A stretch of DNA of 64,000 bases from the NCBI GenBank assembly GCA_011634665.1, contig WAEK01000003.1:936001-1000000 (forward strand), in the 5' to 3' direction. The position numbers and the translations under genes are program-made. This document shows positions 38,842 through 51,820 of the stretch, piece by piece; position 1 is the first letter of the stretch; every line of letters begins with the position of its first letter. The notes below the pieces were generated by a model. That model did no database searches, was not told the origin of the DNA, and worked only from the letters and a program-made list of their open reading frames with translations. Source of the stretch: Mortierella sp. BCC40632 (taxonomy: Eukaryota > Mortierellomycota > Mortierellomycetes > Mortierellales > Mortierellaceae).

Positions 38842-39798
38842 TGGTGAAAGTGCGGTCTGACTGAGGCAAGGTATGTATGAATGAGCGAGTAGGTGGAGTA
38901 GGTAGGACAAGAAAAATAGAAATAGGAAAGAAAAAAAAAAAAAAAAAAAAAAAAAAGAGTGAAGAGTAAAGAGTGGAGAGTAAAGAGAGAGGATGGAGAG
39001 GAATGGCAATGAGAGAAATGAGAACAAGAGGTGATCAGAAGGAAGAGAGATGTCCGGAGTATTAAAGACAAACACGTCCTTGCTGGCTGTTCGGTTGACT
39101 GCACTGAGGGTGGGGATGAAATGGGGTGCCTGTGCTTCTCTTGCTCCTTTTCTCTCTTGGCTACAGCTGCAGGATACTCTTATTTGAAGGCCAGATCAAG
39201 CACACCTAATCCGGACTGGGGACACAGTCCAAGGGAGAGTCTGAAAAAATCAGGCCCTTTTTTTTTTTTCCAGCCCAACTGGCTGGTTGGCTGGACTTCT
39301 CTATCTCCCAAGACAGACAAACAGCCAAACACCACGCTCCTGTCAATCCTCCAATCTTCGCTTGCCTCTCGGCTGCCCAACCCTTACCCCTGCCAAATGC
39401 CCCTCTCTTCTCTCTCTCTCTCTCTCTCTCTCTTCCCACCGCTTCGCCGGAATGCTCATGCCTCGGACACAAACAATCCTGCTCCGTGCCTATCAATGCT
39501 AACCAGTCCCTCTCCAATGTCATTCTCCTCGTCTCGCCCTACACAAGTTCAAACCCCAGCCATCCAAAGTGGCGTGAGCAACCAGACAAATACCTTGATC
39601 TGCTCCTTTTGCACAGAGGGTCCGACCATTGACATATGATCGCCACGACTCGTCCCTTTCGCAACTCCGTCTTCTCTGGAATTCGGGTTACTTGCTTGCT
39701 CTCCTGTTAATTTTTTTTTTTCCCTTTCATATCTTTTCTTTGACGAATGAAAATATAGTCGATAGAATTTACTGACGTCTCACACCTCATTTTTATTT
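38842..39798. other. Intergenic
   Basis: Poly(A) run near 38930-38957, GA/GAGTAAAGAGTGG-like purine-rich sequence at 38957-39010 and (CT)n at 39409-39432. No gene supported. Confidence 0.5.
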
Positions 39799-41251
39799 TT
39801 ATTTCGTTGACAAAGGCATCTCCAAGATCTTCTTGGACTGGGCCTCGCACATGTCCATCCACTTTTCATGCTCGGCCTGACCACGGATAAACACTCTACC
39901 CAACAAGATGCATTCATGGTTCTTGCGGTTCAGATCTTTCAATAGACTATCGATCGCCTCATGGTCCTGAGGACTATAGAGTGACGTTGCAATCTCGTCT
40001 GAGAGGGCTGTCACCTCCTTGGCACGGATATGAAGCTGATCCCACATCCTTGCAAGATCCGACGGCCGGAATGTGGTGGAATCTGCTTCTGTGGTAGATG
40101 TGGTGGTGGCGGAGAGGGTAGTAGGGGGTGCACTGTCTAAACAACGCTGTTTCAGCTTCTTGAGCAAGAGTCGTGTCAACTTGAGGAATGCATTGGATCG
40201 GATGCACAATTGCTTTTCTTCTTCGGTCAGCTTTTCGTCGTCGTTCCAGCTATCATCGCTCTCGTTTCCACTCTCATCATCATCATCATCATCATTGGCA
40301 CCTCCCTTGTCGTCGTTGCTGTCAATCATTTCCTGAACTTCAGCAATGGCATCATCGAGCATGACCACCAATCCATCCCATTTCTTGGCTACAGCCTCGC
40401 GGTTCGATCGACTCGCCTTTTCCAATACAGTGCAAGCTTCCCAAATGATTCCTGTCTTGACCAAATATTGCTTATCAATTCCTGCGGCCTCTTTAGGAGC
40501 TTTTGTGGTTGTGACCGAGGTTGTGTCCTGGATAAAGGTCTTTTGTTGTTGAAGTTGAATCACCTTTTCGACGGGTTCATCCAAAAACTCGTTCATCAGA
40601 CCTGCTACGCCCAAAAATATTTCATTGGCTACAGTCTGAATCTCATGCTTATAGGTCTGTCCTGCAATCTTGACGGGGATTGCATCCACAAAGCCTGCAA
40701 GTCGGAAACATGTCTCGCCCAAAGCATCAACCATCCCGATAGCAGTCTTTGAGTCCGCAGGTGGTTTGCATGCAATGGTCGTCTTGGTAACATCATTGGA
40801 AATAAGCTGTCCAAGTCCGGCTGACACCCAAAAAAAAAAAAAAAAAAAAAAAAATCCAGAAAGAGATCCAGAGAGAGATCCAGAAAATGGTCCGGTGGCA
40901 TGAAGACGAGGCGGAAAGAAAAGAAGACATTAAAATACGGAAATGAGAAAAAGACTCTTCCTGAGCATCGGTCCAGCTCTGTCAATAGGTTCGGACATGG
41001 CCGTTCCCATGGGAAAAAATATAAAAGAAAGAAAGACACTCACAGAGTCGCTGGCCAAAGCTTTCGCTATCCCATGGCTCTTCCTTGCTAGCAGTATCCG
41101 ACTCGATCTTCAATCCTGATTGAACTTGTGCCACCAACTCGTCCATCGTCTCGGGCCCACTTGGGACACTCACTGGCTGAAGTTCCACGACATAGTTCAG
41201 AGCAAGGTCGACCAGGCCACGAATCTTTTTTTGTGCATCCTCAGCTGCCAT
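39799..41251 (-). CDS. Cyclin-D1-binding-protein-1-like (GCIP/CCNDBP1 family), two exons
   Basis: In transcript order the exons are 41251-41044 and 40820-39799, giving 409 aa. The protein is all-helical in appearance. It contains DALGETCFRLAGFVDAIPVK, LVKTGIIWEACTVLEKASRS and KKWDGLVVMLDDAIAEVQEM, which fit the GCIP family of animals and fungi. A central acidic run (NDDDDDDESGNESDDSWNDD, about residues 245-265) precedes EEKQLCIRSNAFLKLTRLLL. The C-terminus is charged. Animal CCNDBP1 is a helix-loop-helix-like inhibitor that binds cyclin D; its fungal role is not established. The intron carries a poly(T) run on the sense strand directly before the acceptor. Confidence 0.78.
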
Positions 41252-41540
41252 GGTTTCGAAATGTTGTATTCTCTTTTTTCTAATGTCTTTCTTCTAGCCT
41301 CCCTTCTTTCTTTTTTCACTCTCCTGGTGAGATTGCCGCCAACTCCTGAGCTTGGTCGAGTAAAGAGGATCAAAAGAGATCTGCCTTAGAATGAAAGTCA
41401 AAGTCAATCAAAAGCGTTTTTCTATTGTATTGCCTGTACGTGTACGTGATCTTTGACATGTCTTCCTTCTCATGCTCGATTAGTGTCCGCCATGGACGTT
41501 TTAGTAAAATGAAGAGAACGTTAAAAAAAAGAGTGGGCCC

Positions 41541-43587
41541 TTAGATCTCGGGCGAAATAACTACATGTGTCGCACCACCATCTCCACCTGCTTCGTGGCT
41601 ATTACTATTTGCTCCAATGGCTCCCACCATACCAGCGCCTGCGCCAGCAACGGTAATGGCCTTCCATATCGCCTTTTCATCCTCCTTGTTTCTCTTTTCC
41701 GCCACAGCTCCGCCTGTCCCTGGTCCTGACGGTGCAGACCCAGTCATGTTGGCTGCAGCTTCTCTCTCTCTCATACTGGAAAGTGTCTCTGCCATATAAG
41801 TCTTGCTTCCACTTCCCATGACGGCATCTTCCGAAGTTAATGCTACGAGAGCGACTCGGCCTACGGTGCCTGCACCTCCTCCCATTAGACTCGTAGAATC
41901 ATCTCCCTCTTTCTTTTCGTCTAGCACCGAGTCCAAGGTAGTAATCTTTCCTGTCGAGACAAACTCGACCATGGCCTCTCGGACGTCGCTTGTTACTTGG
42001 AGAACATCCATGGCATTCTTGACACTGACCTGACAATTGAGCTCGATTGTCCCAACAGAACAATTGGATACAAGCATAGAACAATGACGGCCATCATAGA
42101 GTGGATGACTCCGAGCAAATTTCAGGAATACATGACGGATCTTGGGAATAGATGCTCCATAGTTGACATAGACTTTGCATTCTGCAATCTGACGACTTGA
42201 GTTCCTGGACCAGTTTTCAAAGATCTGTCAAAATTGTCGAGGTAAACCCTAAAGATTAATGTGTGATAGTGGACCCAAATATTCTCAAAGATCCAAGAGT
42301 AAAGCGACGCTGTCCCAGCCAAAATAGAAACGAGCATTTTTTTTTTTTTTTCCTCTTACGTTTCCAAGGAACCATGTCAACGGAACGACCAGTCGCCGTT
42401 CATCCAGTGTCCTGACAATTACATATTGTGACTGAATTTCTTCAATATGTCCAACATCCTCATTGACCTTGACTTGGTCCTCCAGCAAGAATGGTTGAGT
42501 CAATGCAATCGTCAATGCTGCAAATGCATTCTAAAGAACGATAGGAAAGAAAGAATTTAGTTTCTCTCTCTTTTTTTTTTTCTCTCTCTCGCTGTAACCC
42601 CACCTCCCCTTCTCTTCATTCAAGCTCTACTTTCAATTCTTCCTATCATTTTACCTCGATCGAGGGTTTGGCTGCAAAACCCAACAACAAGGCCGAAACA
42701 CTTGCACTCGCCAACAAGGACACGCCAACTTGCCAAGCATTTGGAAAAGTCATCGCAATCCCTGCCACACCCAATAACCAGACCAATCCTTGAACAATCC
42801 TTGTCATCACCACAATCTGAGTCTCGACTTCACGAGCTCGTTTGGGTTCTGAATCCTTGAGATGGGCATTGATCCGTGCCACGGCCAAGGAGGCACATTT
42901 GATAACCATGACCACCAAAAAGGCGATCGTAAAGATCAAAATGATGATCAGTGCATGGTTCAGGACGCCAAAGACCCCAACAGGTAAGGTCACCAGTTGG
43001 ATGGTGATCAATAGGGCGATGGTCGGAAACATGACAAAGGTCGGTTTTTTACTAGAGCATCAGATCCCCCCAAATGGAGATGGTCAATGTCAATCGAGTT
43101 GGCAAATCTATAAAGACAATAAGAAAGAGAGAGAGAGATAGCTTGACAGCCATGTTCATTTTTAAAAAATATATCCAGCTTACCAGTATTTGACAACATC
43201 ATCGTCAAACTGCCAAACAGTCTTTTTGGCTAGATACTTGAAGACATAGGTGAGGATCAGATGGAGAACGATAGAGCCTACGGTCACGCCGAGAATGATG
43301 AATGCTGCCGTTACCGGAGCCTACTCCCGAATGAGGAAAAACAAAAGAAAAGAGAAAGACATAGAAAGTGCAGTTGCAATAAAAAAAAAGAAAAAGAAAA
43401 AGAAAAAGAAAACCGCTTGTTGTCAGCAATAAGTAAAGTGGAATGTGTACAAGCGAGTGATAGCAGAGGTCGAGTCATTTGTCGATCCTCAGAGTCGAAG
43501 CGTCCATAAAGAAGAAGAAAGAGGTACCATCGGCGGAGACGTGGGTATGGACGTATTTGGGGTGGCGGCTGGGTCTGTTGCGTTCAT
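41541..43587 (-). CDS. MscS-family mechanosensitive ion channel, five exons
   Basis: In transcript order the exons are 43587-43528, 43320-43184, 43051-42655, 42530-42360 and 42224-41541, giving 482 aa. Transmembrane segments are visible at FIILGVTVGSIVLHLILTYV, FPTIALLITIQLVTLPVGVF and HALIIILIFTIAFLVVMVI, followed by the pore-lining helix region LLASASVSALLLGFAAKPSI. The beta-domain is unmistakable: NAFAALTIALTQPFLLEDQV, GHIEEIQSQYVIVRTLDERR and VVPLTWFLGN. The C-terminal region holds an alpha/beta domain and then a Gly/Ala-rich disordered tail. Family members release osmolytes under membrane tension; fungal MscS proteins are often in internal membranes. The first exon encodes only 20 Thr/Pro-rich residues. 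Confidence 0.92.
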
Positions 43588-45000
43588 TGTCAAAGATCCT
43601 GTCCACGCTCTCTCTGATAAGGGTGAAGTGTGTCCAGTGCTTGCGCGCTCCTTTGTGTCTTTTCTGGTCGGTGTCGGGACGTTGCGAGTAGAGGTTGGAA
43701 GAGAGAGAGAGAGAAAGAGAGAGAAGAGAAAAGAGTGCGAAAGAAAAAAAGGTCTTAAAGGAGAGGGAAAAAAGAAAAACAATCCAAAATAAGAGTATCA
43801 GGGGCAGCGACGGCGTCGAGGCACGAGGGGGACAAAGTTGTTGCATGGACAGTGAATCTGGCTTGAGGGGATTACGAGAGTCATGCACAAGGTCAGGGTT
43901 GGTCAGCCGGCCAAAAGGGGTGGAGGGGGGAGGGTGCCATTGGAGCGTGCGCGATATTTTTTTTTGAATTTTGAAGATCCCCCTTTCCCCATCCTTCCCA
44001 TCTCTGGTAATAGACTTTTACGCCTCATCCTGCTGCTTCGCCTGAAAAGAGTGCCAGGAATAGTTGAGGAAAATATTCTTTGTTCAGACACTTGGACCAT
44101 AAGAAGCAAGAGAGGACAGCTTTTCTACATGACCAGGTTGTCACACCAACCCGGATAGTCAAATGATCCTCATCCAGTGTAGTCGATGGCCTTTGTTCCA
44201 TGCCGTGCACCCTACTATGGTTCAAGTCAAATAGATCCTCTGGACTTGGGCATCCGTCATCAAAAAATGTTTCGTGGAGAAGTGATATTCTCCAATTCCG
44301 GAGACTTGTAAATTGTAGTAAAGACGAGAGGCACATGAGCCATTCGGAAATAGGAGTAGACTGAAAGGATGAGCCTTTAACCGTTTCTTTTTTTTTTTTT
44401 ACGGATGGGCGAAAAAAAAAAAAAAAGAAGAGACAAAGGGCTGTATATCCATTTGGATGATGGTGATCGGCTGGTCCCTGCTCAAGATCTTGCCCACACC
44501 CCATGATCCCACCATTCAGGTGTGCACGGACAATTGGGTTTGGTTTGTCGAGAATCCTGAGGTCCTCTTTCGCATTTTCACTTTTGTCCTGTTTTCTTTT
44601 TCTTTTTCCTTTTTTTAAATAAATAAATAAAAAAAGTAGTTGTGATAAGATGTCAAGGCGCTGTCACCAGCAAACCAAGACGGATGCCTTAACACGATCT
44701 GACCCGAAGGCCAGATGTAGTGTCTGGTAGTCTAATCAAACCAAAGGTTTGACCGTCCATTCCTACCCGGAGGATTGCTAACTAGCTCTCAACTCGTGTC
44801 AACACAAAGGGGCACAAAATGGCTGCGGACTGCGAATTGCCTTTATATTACTCGAGGTTTGCCTGGACTGTCACAATTGAAAAGGAGGGGCAAGGCATTA
44901 TGGGAGAGAGAGAGAGAGAGAAGAGAAACAAAAACGGTCTACTTTGCTTCCATTTTTATGGTCTATCGTTCGATGAGTCTCGGGACTGCTTTTCTCATTT
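43588..45000. other. Intergenic between MscS and EXS genes, no gene seen
   Basis: Purine-rich sequence near 43695-43785 upstream of the MscS gene, then 1.2 kb of mixed sequence with homopolymers. Scattered short frames show no recognisable motif. Confidence 0.5.
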
Positions 45001-47027
45001 CTAACTTTGCCATGACTCCAGGTCCTCCAACATCAACATATTGCTGTCTAGGACTTCGCCCGAGCCATTCAGATCCATGTGCCCTGTTCCTCCTCCACCT
45101 CCAAGTACTCCAGAGGGCGGTGACCCTGATGACTCAAAGAATCCAGCTCGTTTGACCATCTCTGACTCGAGTCTGAACAAGACCCAGATCCATCGCCGCA
45201 ACACCTCTAGACACTCCATCGCAAAGACACCTCCTTCGTACTCTTCAATCTGAATGTTCAACACCACCTTCAGCATCCATGTGGTCCGGAGCAAAAAGTC
45301 GAGCACGACGGCGAAAAGATAAAACAGTGGATCCTCATAATGCAAGAATGATCTCATGCTAAACCGCGACGGTCGTAGAGGTGCCATCAGGCGCTTGAAT
45401 CCTCCAAATAGCCCTCCTCCGCTCTTGTCTCCCGTAGCTCCACTGCCACTAGCATTCACGTCACCACTACCGCCCTTGGCTGGCCCTGTTAGTGGTGAAG
45501 CATTGGCGCTATGGTTCGTATTGCCGTTCCCAGTTTCGTTAAAGGTTCCTGATAGGCTCTTGGAAACCGTTGGCGAATGCGGGTTCGTATTCATCCGTGG
45601 ATGGTTGCTATTACTGAGGGGAGAGTAACGGCTAGCTGCCACTGGCTGTACTTGGACAAGATTCCAGTCATGATAAATGTCCCAGTAAAACGAATAGAAC
45701 GAGTTGAGCGCCACAAAGAAAAGCCTACGATAGAGTACCAAGATTAGTTAGATAAAGCTAGTTAGACAAGGGCTAGAATTTAACTAACACGTCAAGTCAT
45801 TACGATTTCTCAAATCTAATTACCAAAGACGAAAGAGTGAGCCTTCAGAAAAGTAGCCTTCATATGCAACCCCTTGAAGAGAGGCTGTCTTTGCTGATTT
45901 TTGCATGGATGAAACGATGATGACAGGAAACGCAGACGCATACTTGAGAGCGTTCATCAAGTGCCGCTCCGTGGTATAGTTCGACTCAATGTACTCGGAA
46001 AGGCACTGTCGCAGTCGAATGCAGTATGGAATGCTAAGCAGCGCAGGAAAGATCATACGCAGGAAAAATATGTCAATCAATGAGAAGCAGAATACTTTTT
46101 TTTCTGCTTGAACCAGACGTGGCGATACTAGGGATGGAGGAGGGGAGGGGGCATACCTTGTCATGATGGGAACTAGAATGCTGCCATAACACGCGTCTGC
46201 TCTAGTGCCATCCCGATCCAAAAACATTAGACAGAGAGCCACCGCTAGATCGCCAAAGACTCTTGCAAACGATGTTAGGATATCGGCCAGGATCACATCT
46301 GCAAATGTGACCTCTGACTTGAGTCCTGAGAAAAGAGCCTTCTTCATGGACCTAGAAATGTCCTTGGTTGATGGACAGCAACACAATGAAGCGTTTGACC
46401 AGCATCGTTTAGTCAACAATATCGATCGTATCCATTCAACACAAGTATCACAATAAAGCCTCATTACCTTAGGAACTTGAATCGCTCCTTCTTGAATAGG
46501 ACGTTGAAAGGGATAAAGATCATCAAGAGAATGGTCGTGTACCCAAGCATGGGGACAACAATCCCCGCTCTGGGGTTGCCAATGGCACCCATGCCACCTC
46601 GATTTTCGCCTCCAGGAGCAGTGATGGGTGCCTTCTTTCCTGTCTGTCCAGCCTCGGAGACCAGATTTGTTTCGCTCGATCCAGCGACGACCCACTTGTA
46701 CATCCACATGTTGATGAGGACCATGGTCAGGAAGATGCCACCCAGGGTATAGATGGTCCTGTAGAGTATCACCAGCGAAGTTGACTTGGCGGCGACTGGT
46801 TTGTCCCTTGAGTGAGCTAGCCTTGAGTGGTCATGTAGATGACGATAGGCTCCCGGTAATGGGGGGCTTGAGAAGAGCAGGTTGGCGACATCAACCCGAA
46901 GATGAGAGAGGATATGGAGATTGCTGGCCCAAGCAAAGATTCCAATACAGCCCATCAGCAGAACCCTATATGGCAGGGGTACCTTTGCTGAAAAGTCCCA
47001 TTCCTCAAAGATGTTGCCAATATCCAT
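45001..47027 (-). CDS. EXS-domain (ERD1/SYG1/XPR1-type) multi-pass membrane protein, four exons
   Basis: In transcript order the exons are 47027-46468, 46351-46157, 46033-45824 and 45724-45001, giving 562 aa with matching phases. The N-terminus MDIGNIFEEWDFSAKVPLPY leads into the helix LLMGCIGIFAWASNLHIL. The EXS core includes DILTSFARVFGDLAVALCLM, then IPYCIRLRQCLSEYIESNY, HLMNALKYASAFPVIIVSS and FYSFYWDIYHDWNL. There is no SPX domain, so it resembles Golgi Erd1 (glycosyltransferase recycling/phosphate export) more than plasma-membrane Syg1. Two long loops, Gly/Thr-rich (about residues 115-150) and Ser/Asn-rich (about 350-420), are unusual. The end EVLRRWIWVLFRLESE is a typical EXS terminus, followed by an acidic tail. 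Confidence 0.87.
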
Positions 47028-48046
47028 GACTGATCAACCTCTTTGGCGGGGCGGGGAGGGGGTGATGACTTGCAATATGTGATCAGAGATTGGGTAAGAC
47101 CTGCTCTTTTGGTACAGCAGCGCACTTTTGGTACTTGTCTGGATCAAGGTTGAATAAACGACTCGCCTAGCACTCTAGCACTAACACTCTGCCCTTTTCT
47201 GATGCTGAGTTGTTGAAATGAACAAGGGCTGGACCGATGCCACGATTCGGACAGCGAGGGGATAGTGTGTTGATGTCCAATATCAGATGGAACCCCTGAA
47301 GGATGATTCAAGTCGAAATATTCTTTTCTGGATGAGCGACCCAACAAACGCAGAAAGCACTGAAAACGGGATGAACTGAGAACTTGACTCCTGTGTTTTG
47401 TGTTGAGAATGCGATACGAGGATGCGGTTATGATAACACGACTTTTTGAGTGGTAAACCAGGCGAGATGAAGCATGGGAGAGGATGTAAAGGAATGCTGA
47501 GAATGCTCTAAAGATAGATAATGCTGATGATGTGCAGGAGAGAGGGGAAAGCAAGAGAGAGGTTGATGGACACTGGGCCTGGCAACCCAAGCGACAAAAA
47601 AAGAAAACGTGTCGGGGTGGCACAGGGCTCCCACAAAAGCCACCGTTGGCTGGGGCGATCTTGCACGAGCCCTCTCTCTCACTCACTCACTCTCACTCTC
47701 TCTGTTCTCCGTCGGTCTAAAATTCGGCCTGCCGGACTGTTCAATTGTGGTCCCCCATTGTCCGCACTACCCTCGTGCCACATCTCTCCCTCGCTCTCTC
47801 TCTCGCTCTCTCTCTTCTCTGTTCTCCACATTTTTTTTTTTTTACTTGTCTCCTTGGCCGTGTACCTCCACTCTTCTCCACTCTTATACCTCCATCCCTT
47901 TCCTTTGCTTCGCACTTTGGCCTTTCCGTAGCAGACAAGAGACGCTTCCTTAGGCCGAAGCAATCCAACTTTCACTCTCCCCTCCTCTCCCCCTCACGCA
48001 CCCTCCACCCTCGGGAAGCACCAGAGTAGAGCCGGGAAATACGGCA
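47028..48046. promoter_or_regulatory. Divergent intergenic region between the EXS and F-box genes
   Basis: About 1 kb containing both promoters. CT-rich leader sequence at 47670-47720 and 47785-47820 lies upstream of the F-box gene start. No gene seen. Confidence 0.45.
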
Positions 48047-51000
48047 ATGGAGACTAAAGGCGTGCCGCAGTCTCGGCCAGCACTACCCCTGCCACACGAG
48101 ATCCTTGTCAAGATCTTTGACTTTCCAGGAGATGAGCCTCAGCACAGCTACAGTCCCAACTTGTCCACTTCTTCACCTACCACCCGTCTACTCAATCATG
48201 CAGACCGATTCTCGTGCGCACTTGTCTGTCAAGACTGTAAGACCCTTTGTCGGAGTCGCAAAAGACAGCTACCGTTAGACTTTCAAAGATCGCAACTCTT
48301 TAGTAACCCAAAGGAGACTTGGCCATTTTTCTTCTTCATCCAGGGTACTATGCTGCCGTCGACACACTGTGGAGGGACATTGACATTCAGAACCTTCCAT
48401 CCTGGATCCTGTTCAGTCAAGTACTAGAGCCAAACTTTTCTTTTCTTGCTTCGGAAAACCAGCATCGGTTGCAACGACTCAACCATGGCCAGAAGCAACC
48501 CCAACATGAGACGACACTGGACAAGAGTCCGCCAGAAACAGGAAACCAAGTCAGTCATGATGAAAAAAATCAGTATGGAGACAACGAGTGGCCTCTTTCA
48601 TCTTTTACAGATGGCAGAGAATCCGCCAACTCACCTGGAGAAGGAGCGCCACCGATTCCGCTATCATCTCTTCGGGGACCTTTCAGTCCAGGTACAGTGT
48701 AGAGCGGAAACACCGCCACTTTGACTCTTCTGTGTGTGTGGGTGTATATGTGTGTTCTCACCCATGGCAGAAAGCCCTTTCGTTCGAGATTGCCACATTT
48801 CTTCCCCACCTCCTTCCCTTGCCCTGTCTTCGGATGTTTGGTGGGTGATTCCGCTATTCTATTTTACGCAGTCGTCCGAGTTTTGAGCAAGTACACTTTG
48901 TGTGCTCGGTCGGAAACTGTGGGAGTTCTTTGTGACCGAGGGGTTGACAGCTTATTTTGTACTGCTCTCTTCTCTTTCTCTCCCTTTCTCCCACTGGGAC
49001 AGCTTGTTGATTCCGAGGCACATGATCAGATTGAACAAATATCAACCCTTTGTCCCACAGGCCCTCACAGAACAAAGGGGAAGAGACGAGAAGAGACGAG
49101 AAGACGAGGAAAAAAAAGAAAGGGGCTGGGGGGAGGCTGAGAAGATAGAAGAGGAAGGAGTGAACATGGATAAAACAGTGACCCGTGCTGCAATGCAGCT
49201 GTATTCCTCCGTGCGATTTTCACGTCTGTGGTTCGGATCTGTCTTGTCCGGAAAAAAAAAGAGAGAGAGAAAAAAAAAAAGATGCTGCTTCTCTTAAAAC
49301 AACTCCGCTGACGTTCTAAATGAACTACTTTGCTTCGCCATCTCTTTTGGTCTAGGTCCAATTGGATTTGCGGGGAGATATTTCGTCAGGACGTTTGCTA
49401 TCGCGGAAACAGGCGATTGTCGGACACCGCGACCATTTCCTCATTTACCTTTATGCATGACCGATAGTCTCCTCAACATTGTATCCCCATTCTTGACCCA
49501 CCTCACATCCTTGTCCCTGCGCCATTGTTCGACCCTGACGGATCTTTCGATTATTCAAACTATTGCTTCATCGTCGCCCTATCTGAGAAAGATCGACTTG
49601 ACTGGTTGTAGATCAATCACCAATCTCACTGTGCAAGTCATTGGGACACTCTGTAATCAACTGAATGACATCTCTCTACAAAATTGCAGTTTGGTGACGG
49701 ATGATGGTCTTGTTGAGCTCGCTCATGGCTGTAGGCAGTTGCAACAGATCAATGTCAGCTTTTGTCCAAGGGTCAGCGACAAAGCACTGATTGCCTTTTT
49801 ACAAACCTCGGAAGCCTCGATACAGAAAAATCAAGAAAGACACAAAGATGGCAACCCATTGACGAGAATCTCGAAATTTTGTGTTGCTGGTTGTCGTGGA
49901 GTGAGCACAATGGGACTTTTGACGATGAGTCAATACTTCGACCATAAAAACGGGTCATCGCTTCGATCCCTTGAGTTTACTTGCCCTCCACCTTTGGTAG
50001 GTGTAGGATCTGATGGCGCTCCACATACTCCTACAACTACTAATCTTTCACAACCAAGGAAACCTCCTAGTGAGGTCATTCAGATCATCAACACTCTCCC
50101 CTCAACTCTCGAAGAAATTTCGATCCATGGTGCTCAGTCGTTGACGTCCCAAGATATCATCAGTCTTGTAGACAGGGTGGGCCCCCAACTGAGATCATTT
50201 AGGCTCGACAATGCGAGCGCTGTCGACTCGGAGGTCTTTGCTTCTATTCTCGCAGCATGTCCAAAGCTCACTGTACTTTGTATACCCAGAGCTACGCGAC
50301 TAAAGGATGCAGGAATTACTCATTTAATCCAAGCAAAATGTGCCAGTCGACTAGTTGAGCTAAATATGAGTGGCAACCGTCAGTTGACAGATGCATGTTT
50401 GACACAGCTAGCCATGGCGGAGCCCTCCTACTTTGAAAGCACGGACGCGGAAACGATGATGACGACTCTAGAGGGCAAAGCTACTGCCAAACCCCGGGAA
50501 AGGACAGGATTGTTTCCTTCACTGCGTCGACTCGATATTTCATACAATTCCAAGATGTCCCTTGGAGGGATTATACCATTGGTCATGTCTGTCCCAAATC
50601 TTTGCATTTTGGACATTTCATCTTGTGGCGACGGAGTGACCACCATCTGGAGTCAATCTATCGAGTCGATTCGACCCATATTGGACAGGGTTATGCGCAA
50701 AAATTCTCGAGCATGTCTTTTCAACAGTGACGGCGATACAGATGAAGGAATGCAACCCGGTTTACGCGAGCTATTTAATGAATCACGCCAAGAAGAAGCT
50801 CAATCAACTACTCAACAGCAGCCATTAAATCAAGTCCCTATTCCGAGTCGGCCTGGACTTGGTCGATATGTTGGACCCTTGTTGCATCAGACCACAGCTC
50901 AGACCCAGAACAACGAGATTGTACCACAGCATCCACAACAATACCCAGGACAAGGACAAGAGGAAGAATCAGCTACTTCAGAACATATGCAACTTTATGC

Positions 51001-51820
51001 TGAGCGTCGAACCTCAACAGCTTCAGTCAGTTCAGTGTCATCTAGCTGTACATTGGCATCACAGGCCTCATCTTCGTCGTCCTCGTCGTCTTCCTCCTCC
51101 TCATCTTCCTCTTCCTCATCTTCCTCGTCTTCATATTCTTCGTGTTCCTCCACTTCATCGTCGGCGTTTTTGATCGAGAAAATGAGTGAACTTGATTTGC
51201 TGATGAACCACCGCGGTTGCTACCATCCTCGCCATCAACAATGTACTTTTGAATGTGGCTCCCAGAACAGGGCAACCTCCTCCAAGATCCCTCTAGCAGT
51301 GCGATGGGATGTGATTGAGCTCTATCAGGGACGCGCCGGAGTCTCTGAAGCCCAGATCATCAATTCATGGTTTCCACCTCCTCATTCGCCTCGATTCCAA
51401 CCATTTATTCTTCAACAAGCCCAGCTACAAGCCCAATTGAATCAAGATCAACAGGAGGCCATTGCTGTCGTAGAGTTGAACCAGATAGCTCAGCAACCGT
51501 TGGTTCCACTGGATATGATCAATGTGCCTGCGTTGAACCCAGTCAGGGTCAGGATGACGAATGCTTCCGAACACTCGGTGACTAGGGAAGTGACAACTTT
51601 GAATGAGCTATTGACAGCGATGACGGAGCTCAATCGGTCCGATGGTGGTACGCCAGCGATTCCTCTTGAAGCCTCGATTCCTTTGCGCCCACTTCAACAG
51701 CGCAACCAATCAACGACAACGGGCCAGTCCCGTCGTATGGCGGTGCCTGGACAGTGTGAGATTTTTGCATGGGGACTGACTAAACTCAGAGAGGAATGGA
51801 TGCCCGACTTTTTAAATTAG
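48047..51820 (+). CDS. F-box / leucine-rich-repeat protein, three exons
   Basis: A likely substrate receptor for an SCF ubiquitin ligase. Exons are 48047-48236, 48344-48691 and 49356-51820, giving 1,000 aa with consistent phases. The F-box spans about residues 12-85 (LPHEILVKIFDF, then FSCALVCQDWYYAAVDTLWR). After GRYFVRTFAIAETG come amino-acid/cysteine-type LRRs, including LTSLSLRHCSTLTDLSI, LRKIDLTGCRSITNLTV, LNDISLQNCSLVTDDGLVEL and LQQINVSFCPRVSDKALIAF. More degenerate repeats follow to about residue 600. The C-terminal 350 residues are low-complexity, with a Ser run near residue 750-780, a Cys/His-containing patch (NHRGCYHPRHQQCTFECG) and Gln-rich helices. Intron 2 is 664 bp and itself contains several non-conserved open frames. 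Confidence 0.88.

Noticed and set aside
46034..46103. Acceptor at 46104 for EXS exon 3, which would include an extra hydrophobic stretch
   Set aside because: The phase does not match exon 2; the acceptor before 46033 gives the conserved IPYCIRLRQ junction and a total divisible by three.
48692..49355. Several open frames between F-box exons 2 and 3 as separate genes
   Set aside because: GTACAG donor and TCTAG acceptor join the flanking exons in phase (SPG/PIGFAGRY); intervening frames have no motifs.
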